Shown: positions 1 to 10,700 of the stretch, one piece after another
How the letters are laid out: each line of letters begins with the position of its first letter
How positions within the stretch are numbered: position 1 is the stretch's first letter
Assembly (NCBI GenBank): GCA_903813345.2
Contig: CAIIXF020000002.1
Coordinates: 2,582,001-2,646,000 of the forward strand
Source: Owenia fusiformis
Lineage: Eukaryota; Annelida; Polychaeta; Sabellida; Oweniidae
Reading direction: 5' to 3'
DNA length: 64,000 bases
Notes under the pieces: generated by a model
What the model was told of the DNA's origin: nothing
Databases searched by the model: none
Seen by the model: the letters and a program-made list of their open reading frames with translations, nothing else
Translations under genes and position numbers: made by a program

Positions 1-2012
1 CATGTAATTGTTGGACACCATCTTACTCTATGTCCCTCCTCTCCGCACTTTTTACAACTGAATGTACGTTTAGAAGGTCCTCTGTTAGCGATATCGGCTA
101 TATCCTTACTCATCTTTCCCAGTGTCTTTTCGAGTAACTGCTCCACTGGTTTTAGTATTTGCTGCAGTTTAGTACTTATATCATCTTCCTCATCAACTTG
201 CAAGATTTTATGATCCCTCTTAGATTTTAGGCCTCTCCTGATTCTTTCCGATTCCTGGTAGCTTTCCTCTTTGAGAGCTACCTCAATGGCCTTATCAAGT
301 GTTTCTGGATCCTTCCTGTGAATAGCTTGTCGCAAATCATCATCTGGTATGGCTTGCTCAAAGCTCCTTCTGGCAAGTCTATCTTGAGCCATCCTGCTCA
401 TCTCAGGATAGGCTAACGAAGCTAAACGCCGGATACTCTGGCCCAAACTCTGAAGGGACTCCTTTGGCTTTCGTGTGCGGCTGCACAACTCAGCCTCAAA
501 CACGTCGGCTTTCCCCCCTGGTCCAAATCTCTTTTCTAGGGCCTCTATTAAGTCCTCATAGGAATAGCTCTCTTCCAGTTCTAGCACCAATTGTTGGGCG
601 TCTCCACGAAGATTAGTAGCCAAATACTGCCTTTTCTCCTCTGGAGTCCAGCCGTTATTCTCTACGCAAGTAGCAAAGTAAGCCCTGTAATCTTTCCAAG
701 GTGTACTTCCGTTAAATGTTTGTGTTGGCTTTATGCGTACACGTGAATTCTTGTTTGACTTTATTAACTCCGTGCACATGTCCAGAACTTTGGTAACAAT
801 CACTGACTCAGCAGCTTTCTCCTCTTTCACCTCTGGAGCTAATGCTTCCTTAGATACCCTCTGCTGGGTATCTCTACTAAGATCTGGATTCGGTACATTA
901 CCAATGAGTTCCTCTTGTTGTCTTCTATCCTGATGATCAGAAGGGTATTCCATCGGAGGCTGTAGGGAATGTCTCCCACTTCTCCTTATCTCACTCCTGT
1001 CGAGTTCTCCTGCGTCATGGAATTCCCCAACCCCCTCCTGGGCCAACGGCTCACGGGAGTATTGGGTAGGTTTCTGATGAGTCTCTTCTCTGAGCAATGG
1101 AACAGATCTCCCCTGCTCTTTCAGTTGCTCAGAGTAACTCCCTCCAAATTCTCGTGATAATGGCCACCTATCAACCCCCATCTTAGCATCCTGTGACCAT
1201 CCTTTGCCAAGATGTGATGCTAATTCCTCATTAACATATTGGTCTTGTTTCTGGAGTGATGGCCTCTTCATATAGACACCTGAGCACACATCTCCACGTA
1301 CCTGAGTGTTTACTCTTCCTGTGGTGTCTTGTTCCTGAGTGTTTACTCCACTCTTCTGTTCTTTCTCTGGATATGCTGCCTTTGTACTCCTGTAACTCTG
1401 ATTCTGGAATCTTCCTGGTTCATCAGGAGTCAAACAACTATCCCCCTTCGTAGCAGGGAGGCGCTGCATTATTTCAGTCAAAAAGCCCTTTACTTCCTGC
1501 TGACCTTCATGGTGACTTGTATTTAGTCTCTCTAATTCTTGGTGTAACTCCCTTTTAAGATTTTCCTGACCTGAGTAAACTTCCCTTCTCAGATCTTCAT
1601 ACATAGTTCTATTTTGTTGATCCAGAGCCTTCATCTGGCTGTTTAAAACAGACATCTGCAATTGCTGACTCTGTAGCTCCTGTTCAATTGGCATAATTAC
1701 TCCTTGAGATTTTCCATCTAGTACAGTGGATGTTAAAGGGTAACCTCTTGAGGGTGTCATCCCATACCCTTCTCCCTGTACTGTGTATCCAGTCTTAGAC
1801 CTTGATCCTGCTGGACTTTCCTCTGCTTGTCTTGCAGATTCGGTTCCACTAAACGTGTCTCTTCTGACTGGCACTGTATCATCAAGCCCAATATCCATTT
1901 GAGCATTATCTCCTTTGAAGAAGACAGTGTTATCAGCGGACTCCTCCTCCTGTCTTCTCCCTTCCGTCTGGGATTCCACGTATTCCATCCCTTCCTCTGG
2001 TTTAGTTGCCAT
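1..2012 (-). CDS. Retrotransposon gag polyprotein, 3'-truncated by window edge
   Basis: The frame opens at the ATG at 2012 and runs 670 codons without a stop to the edge. The first ~400 residues are Gln/Glu/Ser-rich and low in complexity, with a probable coiled coil around residues 110-150. From about residue 420 there is a capsid-like segment, including FNGSTPWKDYRAYF and FGPGGKADVFEAELCSRT, the usual gypsy gag pattern before the retroviral-type C-terminal helices. A CCHC zinc knuckle (C-x2-C-x4-H-x4-C, CKKCGEEGHRVRWC) lies near residues 653-666 and would bind the element's RNA. Gag would form the particle in which reverse transcription occurs. No break is seen. The long N-terminal extension before the capsid block is unusual for the group. 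Start choice: first ATG after the primer binding site. Confidence 0.85.
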   Translation of the reverse strand, partial: MATKPEEGMEYVESQTEGRRQEEESADNTVFFKGDNAQMDIGLDDTVPVRRDTFSGTESARQAEESPAGSRSKTGYTVQGEGYGMTPSRGYPLTSTVLDGKSQGVIMPIEQELQSQQLQMSVLNSQMKALDQQNRTMYEDLRREVYSGQENLKRELHQELERLNTSHHEGQQEVKGFLTEIMQRLPATKGDSCLTPDEPGRFQNQSYRSTKAAYPEKEQKSGVNTQEQDTTGRVNTQVRGDVCSGVYMKRPSLQKQDQYVNEELASHLGKGWSQDAKMGVDRWPLSREFGGSYSEQLKEQGRSVPLLREETHQKPTQYSREPLAQEGVGEFHDAGELDRSEIRRSGRHSLQPPMEYPSDHQDRRQQEELIGNVPNPDLSRDTQQRVSKEALAPEVKEEKAAESVIVTKVLDMCTELIKSNKNSRVRIKPTQTFNGSTPWKDYRAYFATCVENNGWTPEEKRQYLATNLRGDAQQLVLELEESYSYEDLIEALEKRFGPGGKADVFEAELCSRTRKPKESLQSLGQSIRRLASLAYPEMSRMAQDRLARRSFEQAIPDDDLRQAIHRKDPETLDKAIEVALKEESYQESERIRRGLKSKRDHKILQVDEEDDISTKLQQILKPVEQLLEKTLGKMSKDIADIANRGPSKRTFSCKKCGEEGHRVRWCPTIT

Positions 2013-2040
2013 ATTCTCTTTTGGACGTCCTCCCTAAGCA

Positions 2041-2059
2041 AATCCCGACGCTGCCACCA
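2041..2059 (-). other. Primer binding site (tRNA-Leu-like)
   Basis: On the plus strand these bases read like the 3' end of a mature tRNA including CCA (AATCCCGACGCTGCCACCA). They sit one base inside the LTR end. The acceptor stem end CGCTGCC plus CCA resembles animal tRNA-Leu of the GGYAGCG type, so minus-strand DNA synthesis is probably primed by tRNA-Leu. The tRNA identity is from memory of the acceptor stem and is inferred. Confidence 0.7.
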
Positions 2060-2060
2060 A

Positions 2061-3963
2061 TGTCGGACCTGGTCAAAATGTGGTAGTGTGGAGAGGTCAA
2101 GTCACTGACAAATATTTTATTATGGGATTCTCACAGATTATCTACGTGGGCGCAGACCTGGTTTGGTGGTACTGCGGCTTGAGAGAACATACACGACAAG
2201 AATTAATGGCAACAAAAACACATATATCTGTACAATAAAACGTTACAATAAAATATCAGTTTACTCAAATAATGTACTTCTACTGTCTTTATTCATTCTC
2301 ATATACTCAAAGAGTAATCTCAAAGTCCTTATTATTACTCAAATGCTCTGATAAAATAAAACTCCAATGTCTATCATCACTGAATTGTTCATAAAGAAAT
2401 ACTACTCTCAATGTCCTGAAAATTATATTCACTTGGCTACTCAGTCTCTTCTAAGGTCTTGTTTGATCGTCTCAATTACTCTCTGGTTACTCCTTACAAC
2501 GAAATTAATAATAATACTCCTGGTTACTCTTCAGCTTCCTCCAATTTACTCTTGGATTCCTCAAGTTACTCCTCCTCTGCTAATATGATCACTCTCAATT
2601 TACTCCTCCTGCTCTCAAATTACTCCTTGATTACTCCTAATCTCAGACAACTCCTTAATTACTCTCACACGGTACTCCCAATTGCTCTTCAAATTACTCT
2701 TTCAACTGGATTACTCCTGGCCTACTCTCTGTTAGTTCCGCTGAGAATAATAATTACTCTCGGCTCACTGGTAGATTCTGCAGTGCCAATGAGTAAACTT
2801 GAATAAATTAGCTCTTACAATAAGAGTGAAACAATGCTGGAGATGAGTAATTCTAATGAGAAATGCACAATCTATATTACTCCCTGATAATTCACATGAG
2901 GAGCAAAGGCAAAATATCAATTTACTACACAGATAGCAATACTATGCAAAGTTAACTAGAGAAACGTTGGGAAAGTAAAGTAAGGAGTATTTGTTAAAGC
3001 TACAGAATAATGAATTAATCTGTTACAGAAACATGGATTCTCTTTGTATTAGCAAAAGTAGAAGAATACCAAGAGCACAATTATGGAAAGGTTGTTCTCG
3101 ATCTCAAACTGGTGTAAGCATAGAAATACTGTATAAATCAGGTTCTGATCAACAATAAACAACAATTATTCCCAGTCACTCTCTGGTAGTTCCGCAGGAA
3201 GTGACAATTACCTCCAGCTCACTTTTAGATGCCGCAACTGAGAATAAAATTTACAGGCTTAGATATCAAACACTTGGAAGACAACACTGGCAGCCAGATG
3301 GAAATATTTAGCTTGGAAATACAAAGTTAAACGCTCATAAATTCACCTTTCATAAAGTCTTAAAAATAATTCACTGCTTCTCAAAATAATAGATGATCAG
3401 CACATCATCATCCTCAACATCATTTGAAGCTATGGAATACGAGCCATAGAAAAAGGTTACCTTACCACATGCGTCTTCCTGCTTCTAGATACCTTACTCC
3501 AAACTTCGGGTCATCAACAGGTAGTCACACCACACGTGGCCCCAATTCTCTCCCGCTTTTCCCTCTCCAAAACGTCCAATAAACCTACTTCCGTGTAGAT
3601 TAAACTGCCTCAACAACAGCACAAAATACTTCTCGAATAAATGTCACTATCCTTAATGACAGATTACACTTATCTCCTACGATATCTCCACAAGTTTCAG
3701 CATCAATCCAAAGCTAAATGGCCGCCATCTTCCTCACGCTTCTTCTTCTTCAAGCCCCAGGTTCAACTATTGTAAATCAGGGATCCCACGTGACCAATTT
3801 TAGGGGAAATACCCTTTACCTTTCGGTCCAGTGTAATTAATAACTCCCGGGAGAGTCCCTCTTATATTGTTAATGACATGTAACAATTAACTTTTAAATT
3901 TATTAAAGATTATTACATTTTAATTAAAATAACATAAAGTGGGGAATTCCTAAATTTCCCACA
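2061..3963 (-). repeat. Long terminal repeat (5' LTR), about 1.9 kb
   Basis: The outer edge is TGTGGGAAATTTAGGAATTC, itself a near-palindrome, and the inner edge is CCAGGTCCGACA beside the primer binding site. A minus-strand AATAAA near 2117-2122 could be the polyadenylation signal close to the inner edge. Between about 2270 and 2810 there is a degenerate TTACTC-rich tract. At 1.9 kb this is long for an LTR. The partner LTR and target duplication are outside the window, so the limits rest on TG...CA and the primer site. Confidence 0.7.
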
Positions 3964-4599
3964 ATATTCAATGTGAACTTCAATAAGAAATAATTTCAAT
4001 TTTTTTTTTAAATATTAGGCTAGGCCTAGGCCTAGTCCAACAACATTAGACCTAGCCCGGGCCTCGTTTCTTATCTGACATGTGTTATGGCCCGGCTAGG
4101 TCTAACCTCCATGACCATTTTGCCTTTGATGCGTTAATTTAATCGTTCAGCAGGTTTCGACAAGCGGAACTAATTGAACCCTGAAAACATGGCAATATTA
4201 CACAAAGAATGTGATTCAAGCATGCATACATACCTTATAAACACATACACCCCGTCCCGTATCCCCCTTAGACCCTATTGATGCATAATTACGAAAATAT
4301 TGGAGACAGGTTCGGAATATGACGAAAATGTCGGTCAGTTTCGGTAACATCGAAATTGCAAATCGTTTCAGGAATTAACCGTCATCACGGCACTGCATTA
4401 ACGAACAGTTGGTTTGCAATTAATAACTATTTTGCGTGTATATACGCGCTATATAAATTAATCAAAGATACCTGTTATCCTCAAAATTTATCTTTTTATC
4501 CCGAGTAATCGCGATAATAATTATCAATCTATTTGACAACAATTTCGTTTCGCTGGTAGTTTAATTTTACGATCCGGGACACTCAGACGAACAGACACA
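3964..4599. promoter_or_regulatory. Intergenic region and probable YIPF6 promoter
   Basis: No gene is seen here. Near 4017-4033 there are tandem AGGCCTAGGCCTAG palindromes, which recur at 4881-4896 inside the first YIPF6 intron. A TATA-like CTATATAAATTAATC lies near 4450, about 150 bp before the first candidate exon, and would suit a start of transcription around 4480. This is motif reading only. Confidence 0.35.
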
Positions 4600-4634
4600 A
4601 TGACGGACATGCGGAAATGTCACTTTAGAGATTG
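4580..4634 (+). other. YIPF6: Candidate 5' untranslated exon of YIPF6
   Basis: A strong donor GTAAGT starts at 4635. The exon contains ATG at 4600 and another at 4609. Neither can be the YIPF6 start: joined to the next exon (acceptor 4731) they leave frame with the rest of the gene. They would make a short upstream reading frame instead. The 5' limit is a guess. Confidence 0.4.
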
Positions 4635-4757
4635 GTAAGTGTAGCCTCATTTTACTCGTATAAATGAACATTTAACACAATAATATTGTGTTAAATCGCT
4701 TGATGTTATGTGTTTTTATATTATTGTCAAGTATCAGTTGCACGTTATCGCGGAAAA

Positions 4758-7700
4758 ATGGTTTCGATGGATTCAGAACTTGCATCAAAGGAAAGAATAG
4801 TAAGGAGGTTAAACTCAATAATGGCCCGAAGAAAATTCCTAATAATAAAGAACGCCGTTATTGAGTTTAACGACGTTGAACTAGGCCTAGGCCTAGCCTA
4901 TTATTATTAAAAATTGAAGCCACTAATGTAGGCTTATCCAGTCACTTATAAACACTCTTAATCGACCCTTGAAATGAATGTACTAACAGAAGTGCTACTT
5001 TAAAACGGTGCGCTGAGAGGTTGTCCAGGTACATGACCTAGCTTGCAATCTTGAAGCTGAATACTGAGAATTCATCTTCAAATCTACCTGTGGTATTTTT
5101 CCAAAACTTGTGAAATTTGCCAAATTTAATTTCCGCCAATTTTGCCCAATTTTCCAAATTAAATCTCGCCAAATTAAGTTGACCAACAGTTACTCAAAAT
5201 CTAAAGAAGACTTGTTTTGGCACACTGTACTCCTAGTATATTTTGACACTATTTAATTTTGTGAATCTTGAGAAATCACAATTTTGCGTAATCCACAAGT
5301 TTTTGGTAAAATCACAAATTAAATCACACGCATAAAATACCAAGAGTACAGTAGTCCAAATCAAGACTATTAATATCAGAGCCATATAATTTTCTTAAAT
5401 GATGGCAAGGTGTATTCTTGTATTTAATCAGTAAATCATTGCAGCAGGTCCCATATACTTCATATATGATGAAAATGGGGATTGATGGTTGAAAATGAAA
5501 TAAGTTTTATTAACAAGCTTGTAATTATTTTACTTTATATGATTGAATGGAGAATGAACTTTATCAATAAAAGTCATAAACTACAAGAAAGGAGGAGGGA
5601 AGTTAGCGCAACAGATTTTGGAGAGTCATATGTTTGATTTTGGCCATTTCCTGGGGATTTAAACAATTGTATATGTTAGGCGAATGTATTACCTCCAGGA
5701 AAATCACTTCTAGAGATGATAAGATAATTTCGACTTTGAGACAGGGTAGATGCAAACAACCCACCCACATGTTTTTTCTGAAATGTTTTCCTGATTTTCA
5801 ACCCCTTCCATCCCTGCTTTTTTAATTTTTCTTGCATCAGTATGTTGCGTTTCGACACAAAATTAATCCCTTAAAAGGAATAAATGATTCCTTTTAGATA
5901 AAGTGGAAAACAATATTTCCCATGTTATTTTCCCACAGGAAAAATAATTGCTTTCAGCTAAGTTTGGTCACCCATAATGGGTATCTTTAAAACCCCTGAA
6001 GGAATCATTTATTCCTTTAAAGTGGTTAACTATGTGTCAAAATGCAACATATTGATGCAAGAAAAATTAAAAATGCAGGGATGGAAGGGGTCGAAAATTA
6101 GGAAAACATTTCAGAAAAAACATGTGGGTGGGTTGTTTACATCTACCCTGTCTCAGAGTCGAAATTATTTTATCATCTCTAGAAGTGATTTTCCTGGAGG
6201 TAATGCATTGGCCTAACATATGCAATTGTTTAAATCCTCAGAAAATGGCTAAAATCCAACACATGACTGTCCAAAATCTGTTAATTTCCCTCCTCCTTTA
6301 TTGAACGTATCATGTTATTTTTATCTGTAATGTGTGGCCCAAATTGTGGTTTGTTAATGTATGGGAAGACATGCAATAAAAATGTAATAACTACTGTAGA
6401 TTGGGTTAATTTGCCGCCCGCTTTAATTTAGCGAATTTGGCGAAATGGAAAAATTTGACAATAAATCTCAAAAGAAAAAATGAACATAGCCAAACATGCC
6501 CATTTACATGGTAATTCACAAACAGCGCGTAGGTTTAACATTTTTTTGCATATCCACCAAATTTAATAGCCGCCAATATGCCAAAAATGGCAACATCGCC
6601 AAATTAACCCAATCTACAGTATATAGCCAATCAACTGAAATAAAGCATGGAGATTTACTTATGCAGTGTGTGATTATTTCAGAATATAAATGAAATCTTG
6701 CACCCAGTTGAAATTCTTTTTTGGGGAGAACACTGTAATACCTATACAGCCAATTAACTGAAATGAAGTGGAGATGGACTTTTACTTATGCAGTGTGTGA
6801 TTATTTCAGAATATGAATGATGTCTATCTGGAGGGAGACATCACAGTTCCTGGGGCTCCAACTGAGGAAGACGACCAAGAGTTTAACACTTTAGATGAAC
6901 CTGTACGGGAAACTATTGTGAGTATCTAAAGTATTTCAGAAAGGAATTGTTGAGTAATCTACTTTTTGGCCACCCAGTATAGTAGTACACTGATGTCCAT
7001 AGGATGTGAGGTCAAAATAAAAATGGTGTTTTGGTAACAAGTGGAAAAATAATATCATATTTACAAAATAATGAAATATTAAGGCATTAGCATGACAACA
7101 TGTCACCACCTAATCAGTTATTGCAAATGTTTACAAAAGGGTAAAGATTTGTTACAAATTGCAACCACTGAACTCTAAAATGCCAGTCTAAATGCTGTAT
7201 AAAAATATGTCGCTCCTTCTTGATGGCATTTTAATGTAACGGATTGAATTGAATTGCACAAAAGTAGTTGATTGGTCGAATTAAGTTTTGAATGTGTTTC
7301 AGATGCGGGATGCCAGAGCAGTTGGCAAGAAGTTCTTCCATGTTATGTACCCAAAGGAAAGCAAAGCACTTCTCAGAGAATGTAAGTACTGGAGTCCATA
7401 CAAAAGAAACATCGATTTTTTTTAGTTTTTTAAAAACTTTTTGAACACTCTAAGCTCTCATAATTTTATGTATAATCCATATTTTATAATTTTATAAACT
7501 GATTCTCACAAATCTAACATGACAATCAATAGTGCATAAAATGTACTTTTTGGCAAATATGAATGATGGTGGATAAGTATAGGATATCCCATGATTTTGA
7601 GTGATATCATTTTTATCCACAAGTTGATTTCAATATCTTTACATTATTATGTTATATTAACGTGTTATTATGTTACTATTTAATCTGGGAGATAACTACA

Positions 7701-10700
7701 TGCTGTAGATAAAGGGGTAGATATAGAAATGACTGATATGTATGCCAGTTATTATGTTCTTTATGCTTAAATACTAATTTCATGTTTTTCAGGGGATCTG
7801 TGGGGTCCTTTGATCCTGTGTGTGTTCTTGGCAATGTAAGTATATAAAACTGTTGTTGTATTTTTTAAAATATTTTATTCATTTTTTCATGCTACATATT
7901 CTTATATATACGACATAAATTGTAGAAGATTCTTTGCCAAATTTTACCAATACCTGTGGAAAGTGACATTAACTTATTAACGAGTCATTTTTCATCTTGA
8001 TAAATAACTTCAAAACTTGCCCCGCTAACTCTTCATATTTATATCCGTTCTAGGATGCTACAAGGGTCGACAGAGACGGCCGATAGTCTGAGTACGGGTG
8101 GTCCACAATTTGCAGAGGTGTTTGTCATATACTGGGTTGGCTCTCTAATAGTCACACTAAATACGAAACTCTTAGGAGGCTCAATGTAAGAACAATAACT
8201 AAAATGTATTTGTTTATGTCAATATTGACCTAAATGAATTTAAAAAGCTGTTGTGTTTTTAAAAATGTTGTCATTTTGACATTTTACTAGTTATGTAGAC
8301 ATCAAATATGCAAACATAATTTGTGAAGAATTGTTCAAAATTGTCAAAATTAGAGCAGGTTTAGCAGTCAGTGGGTTTACTCTCTGAACTCAGAATATGT
8401 ATACTTGCCTACACATGAGCTAAACTTTCATACATACCTTGTTATGTCACCACCAAAAGTGGTGACATATTGTTATGGTCTCCGTTTTTTTTGCGACGGC
8501 GGTTGGTGGTTGGCGTCCGGCGGTTGGCGTCCGGCGGTTGGCGTCTGTAACAATTTCTTACAACTTCCTATAACTTAACAAATACTGTTTAGACTGACTT
8601 CAATTTTTTTCTAAATCATCTACATGTTCTCAGAAGTTCAAATCTGACTTTAGATTTGACATTTGACCTTCAATGACCTTCTCAAGGTCAAAAAGGTCTT
8701 TTTTCAACTTGCTTCACATTGACTAAATTTTTTTTCAAAATCATCTACATGTTCTCAGAAATTCAAATCTGACTTTAGATTTGACATTTGACCTTCAAAT
8801 CTGACTTTAGATTTGACATTTGACCTTCAATGACCTTCTCAAGGTCAAAAAAGGTCAAAAAGGTCTGTTTTCAACTTGCTTCAAATTGACTAAATTTTTT
8901 TTTCAAAATCATCTACGTGTTCTCAGAAATTCAAATCTGACTTAAGATTTGACTTAAGATTTGACATTTGACCTTCTCAAGGTCAAAAAAGGTCAAAAAG
9001 GTCTGTTTTCAACTTGCTTCAAATTGACTAAAAAAAATTTCAAAATCATCTACGTGTTCTCAGAAATTCAAATCTGACTTTAGATTTGACTTAAGATTTG
9101 ACATTTGACCTTCAATGACCTTCTCAAAGTCAAAAAAGGTCAAAAAGGTCTTTTTTCAACTTGCTTCAAATTGACTAAATTTTTTTTTCAAAATCATCTA
9201 CATGTTCTCAGAAATTCAAATCTGACTTTAGATTTGACATTTGACCTTCAATGACCTTCTCAAGGTCAAAAAAGGTCTGTTTTCAACTTGCTTCAAATTG
9301 ACTAAATTTTTTTTTCAAAATCATCTACGTGTTCTCAGAAATTCAAATCTGACTTAAGATTTGACTTAAGATTTGACCTTCAATGACCTTCTCAAGGTCA
9401 AAAAGGTCTGTTTTCAACTTGCTTCAAATTGACTAAAAAAAATTTTCAAAATCATCTTCGTGTTCTCAGAAATTCAAATCTGACTTTAGATTTGACTTAA
9501 GATTTGACATTTGACCTTCAATGACCTTCTCAAAGTCAAAAAAGGTCAAAAAGGTCTTTTTTCAACTTGCTTCAAATTGACTAAAAAATTTTATCAAAAT
9601 CATCGACATGTTCTCAGAAATTCATATCTGACTTTAGATTTGACATTTGACCTTCTCAAGGTCAAAAAAGGTCTGTTTTCAACTTGCTTCAAATTGACTA
9701 ATATTTTTTTTCAAAATCATCTACATGTTCTCAGAAATTCAAATCTGACTTTAGATTTGACATTTGACCTTCAATGACCTTCTCAATGTCAAAAAAGGTC
9801 AAAAAGGTATTTTTTCATCTTGCTTCAAATTGACTAAATTTTTTTTCAAAATCATCTACATTCTACATGTTCTCAGAAATTCAAACAGACTTTAGATTTG
9901 ACTTTAGATTTGACATTTGACCTTCTCAAGGTCAAAAAAGGTCAAAAAGGTCTTTTTTCAACTTGCTTCAAATTGACTATTTTTTTTTCAAAATCATCTA
10001 CATGTTCTCAGAAATTCAAATCTGACTTTAGATTTGACATTTGACAATTCAAATCTGACTTTAGATTTGACATTTGACCTTTAATGACCTTCTCAAGGTC
10101 AAAAAAGGTCAAAAAGGTCTGTTTTCAACTTGCTTCAAATTGACTAAATTCTTTTTTCAAAATCATCTACATGTTCTCAGAAATTCAAATCTGACTTTAG
10201 ATTTGACATTTTACCTTCAATGACCTTCTCAAGGTAAAAAAAGGTCTGTTTTCAACTTGCTTCAAATTGACTAATTTTTTTTTCAAAATCATCTACGTGT
10301 TCTCAGAAATTCAAATCTGACTTAAGATTTGACTTAAGATTTGACATTTGACCTTCAATGACCTTCTCAAGGTCAAAAAGGTCTGTTTTCAACTTGCTTC
10401 AAATTGACTAAAAAAATTTTTCAAAATCATCTTCGTGTTCTCAGAAATTCAAATCTGACTTTAGATTTGACTTAAGATTTGACATTTGACCTTCAATGAC
10501 CTTCTCAAAGTCAAAAAAGGTCAAAAAGGTCTGTTTTCAACTTGCTTCAAATTGACCAAATTTTTTTTTCAAAATCATCTACATCTTTTCAGAAGTTCAA
10601 ATTTGACTTTACAAGTTCTCAGAAATTCAAATCTGACTTATATTAAGTTTGAACTCATAATATTGTGAGCAACTAGGTGGTGACATTTTGTCATGTTAAT

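Larger units (their letters stand above)
1..3963 (-). mobile_element. LTR retrotransposon, 5' part (runs off left edge)
   Basis: Read on the minus strand, the order is LTR (3963 to 2061), primer binding site (2059 to 2041), gag start (2012), and a gag frame open to the window edge. This is the 5' half of an LTR retrotransposon; pol and the second LTR would lie left of the window. The LTR begins TGTGGG and ends CCGACA, the usual TG...CA. The gag type (central alpha-helical capsid-like block followed by one zinc knuckle) fits the Ty3/gypsy group, but without pol the clade cannot be fixed. The gag frame has no stop over 2 kb, so the copy may be recent. It sits about 0.6 kb upstream of the first YIPF6 exon, in the opposite orientation. 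Confidence 0.85.

Noticed and set aside
2459-2806. 115-codon frame
   Set aside because: It lies within the LTR in a TTACTC-rich tract, antisense to the element, with no protein resemblance.
4600-4634. ATG at 4600 as the YIPF6 start
   Set aside because: Joined to either following exon it leaves the YIPF6 frame; only the ATG at 4758 (or 6813) keeps phase.
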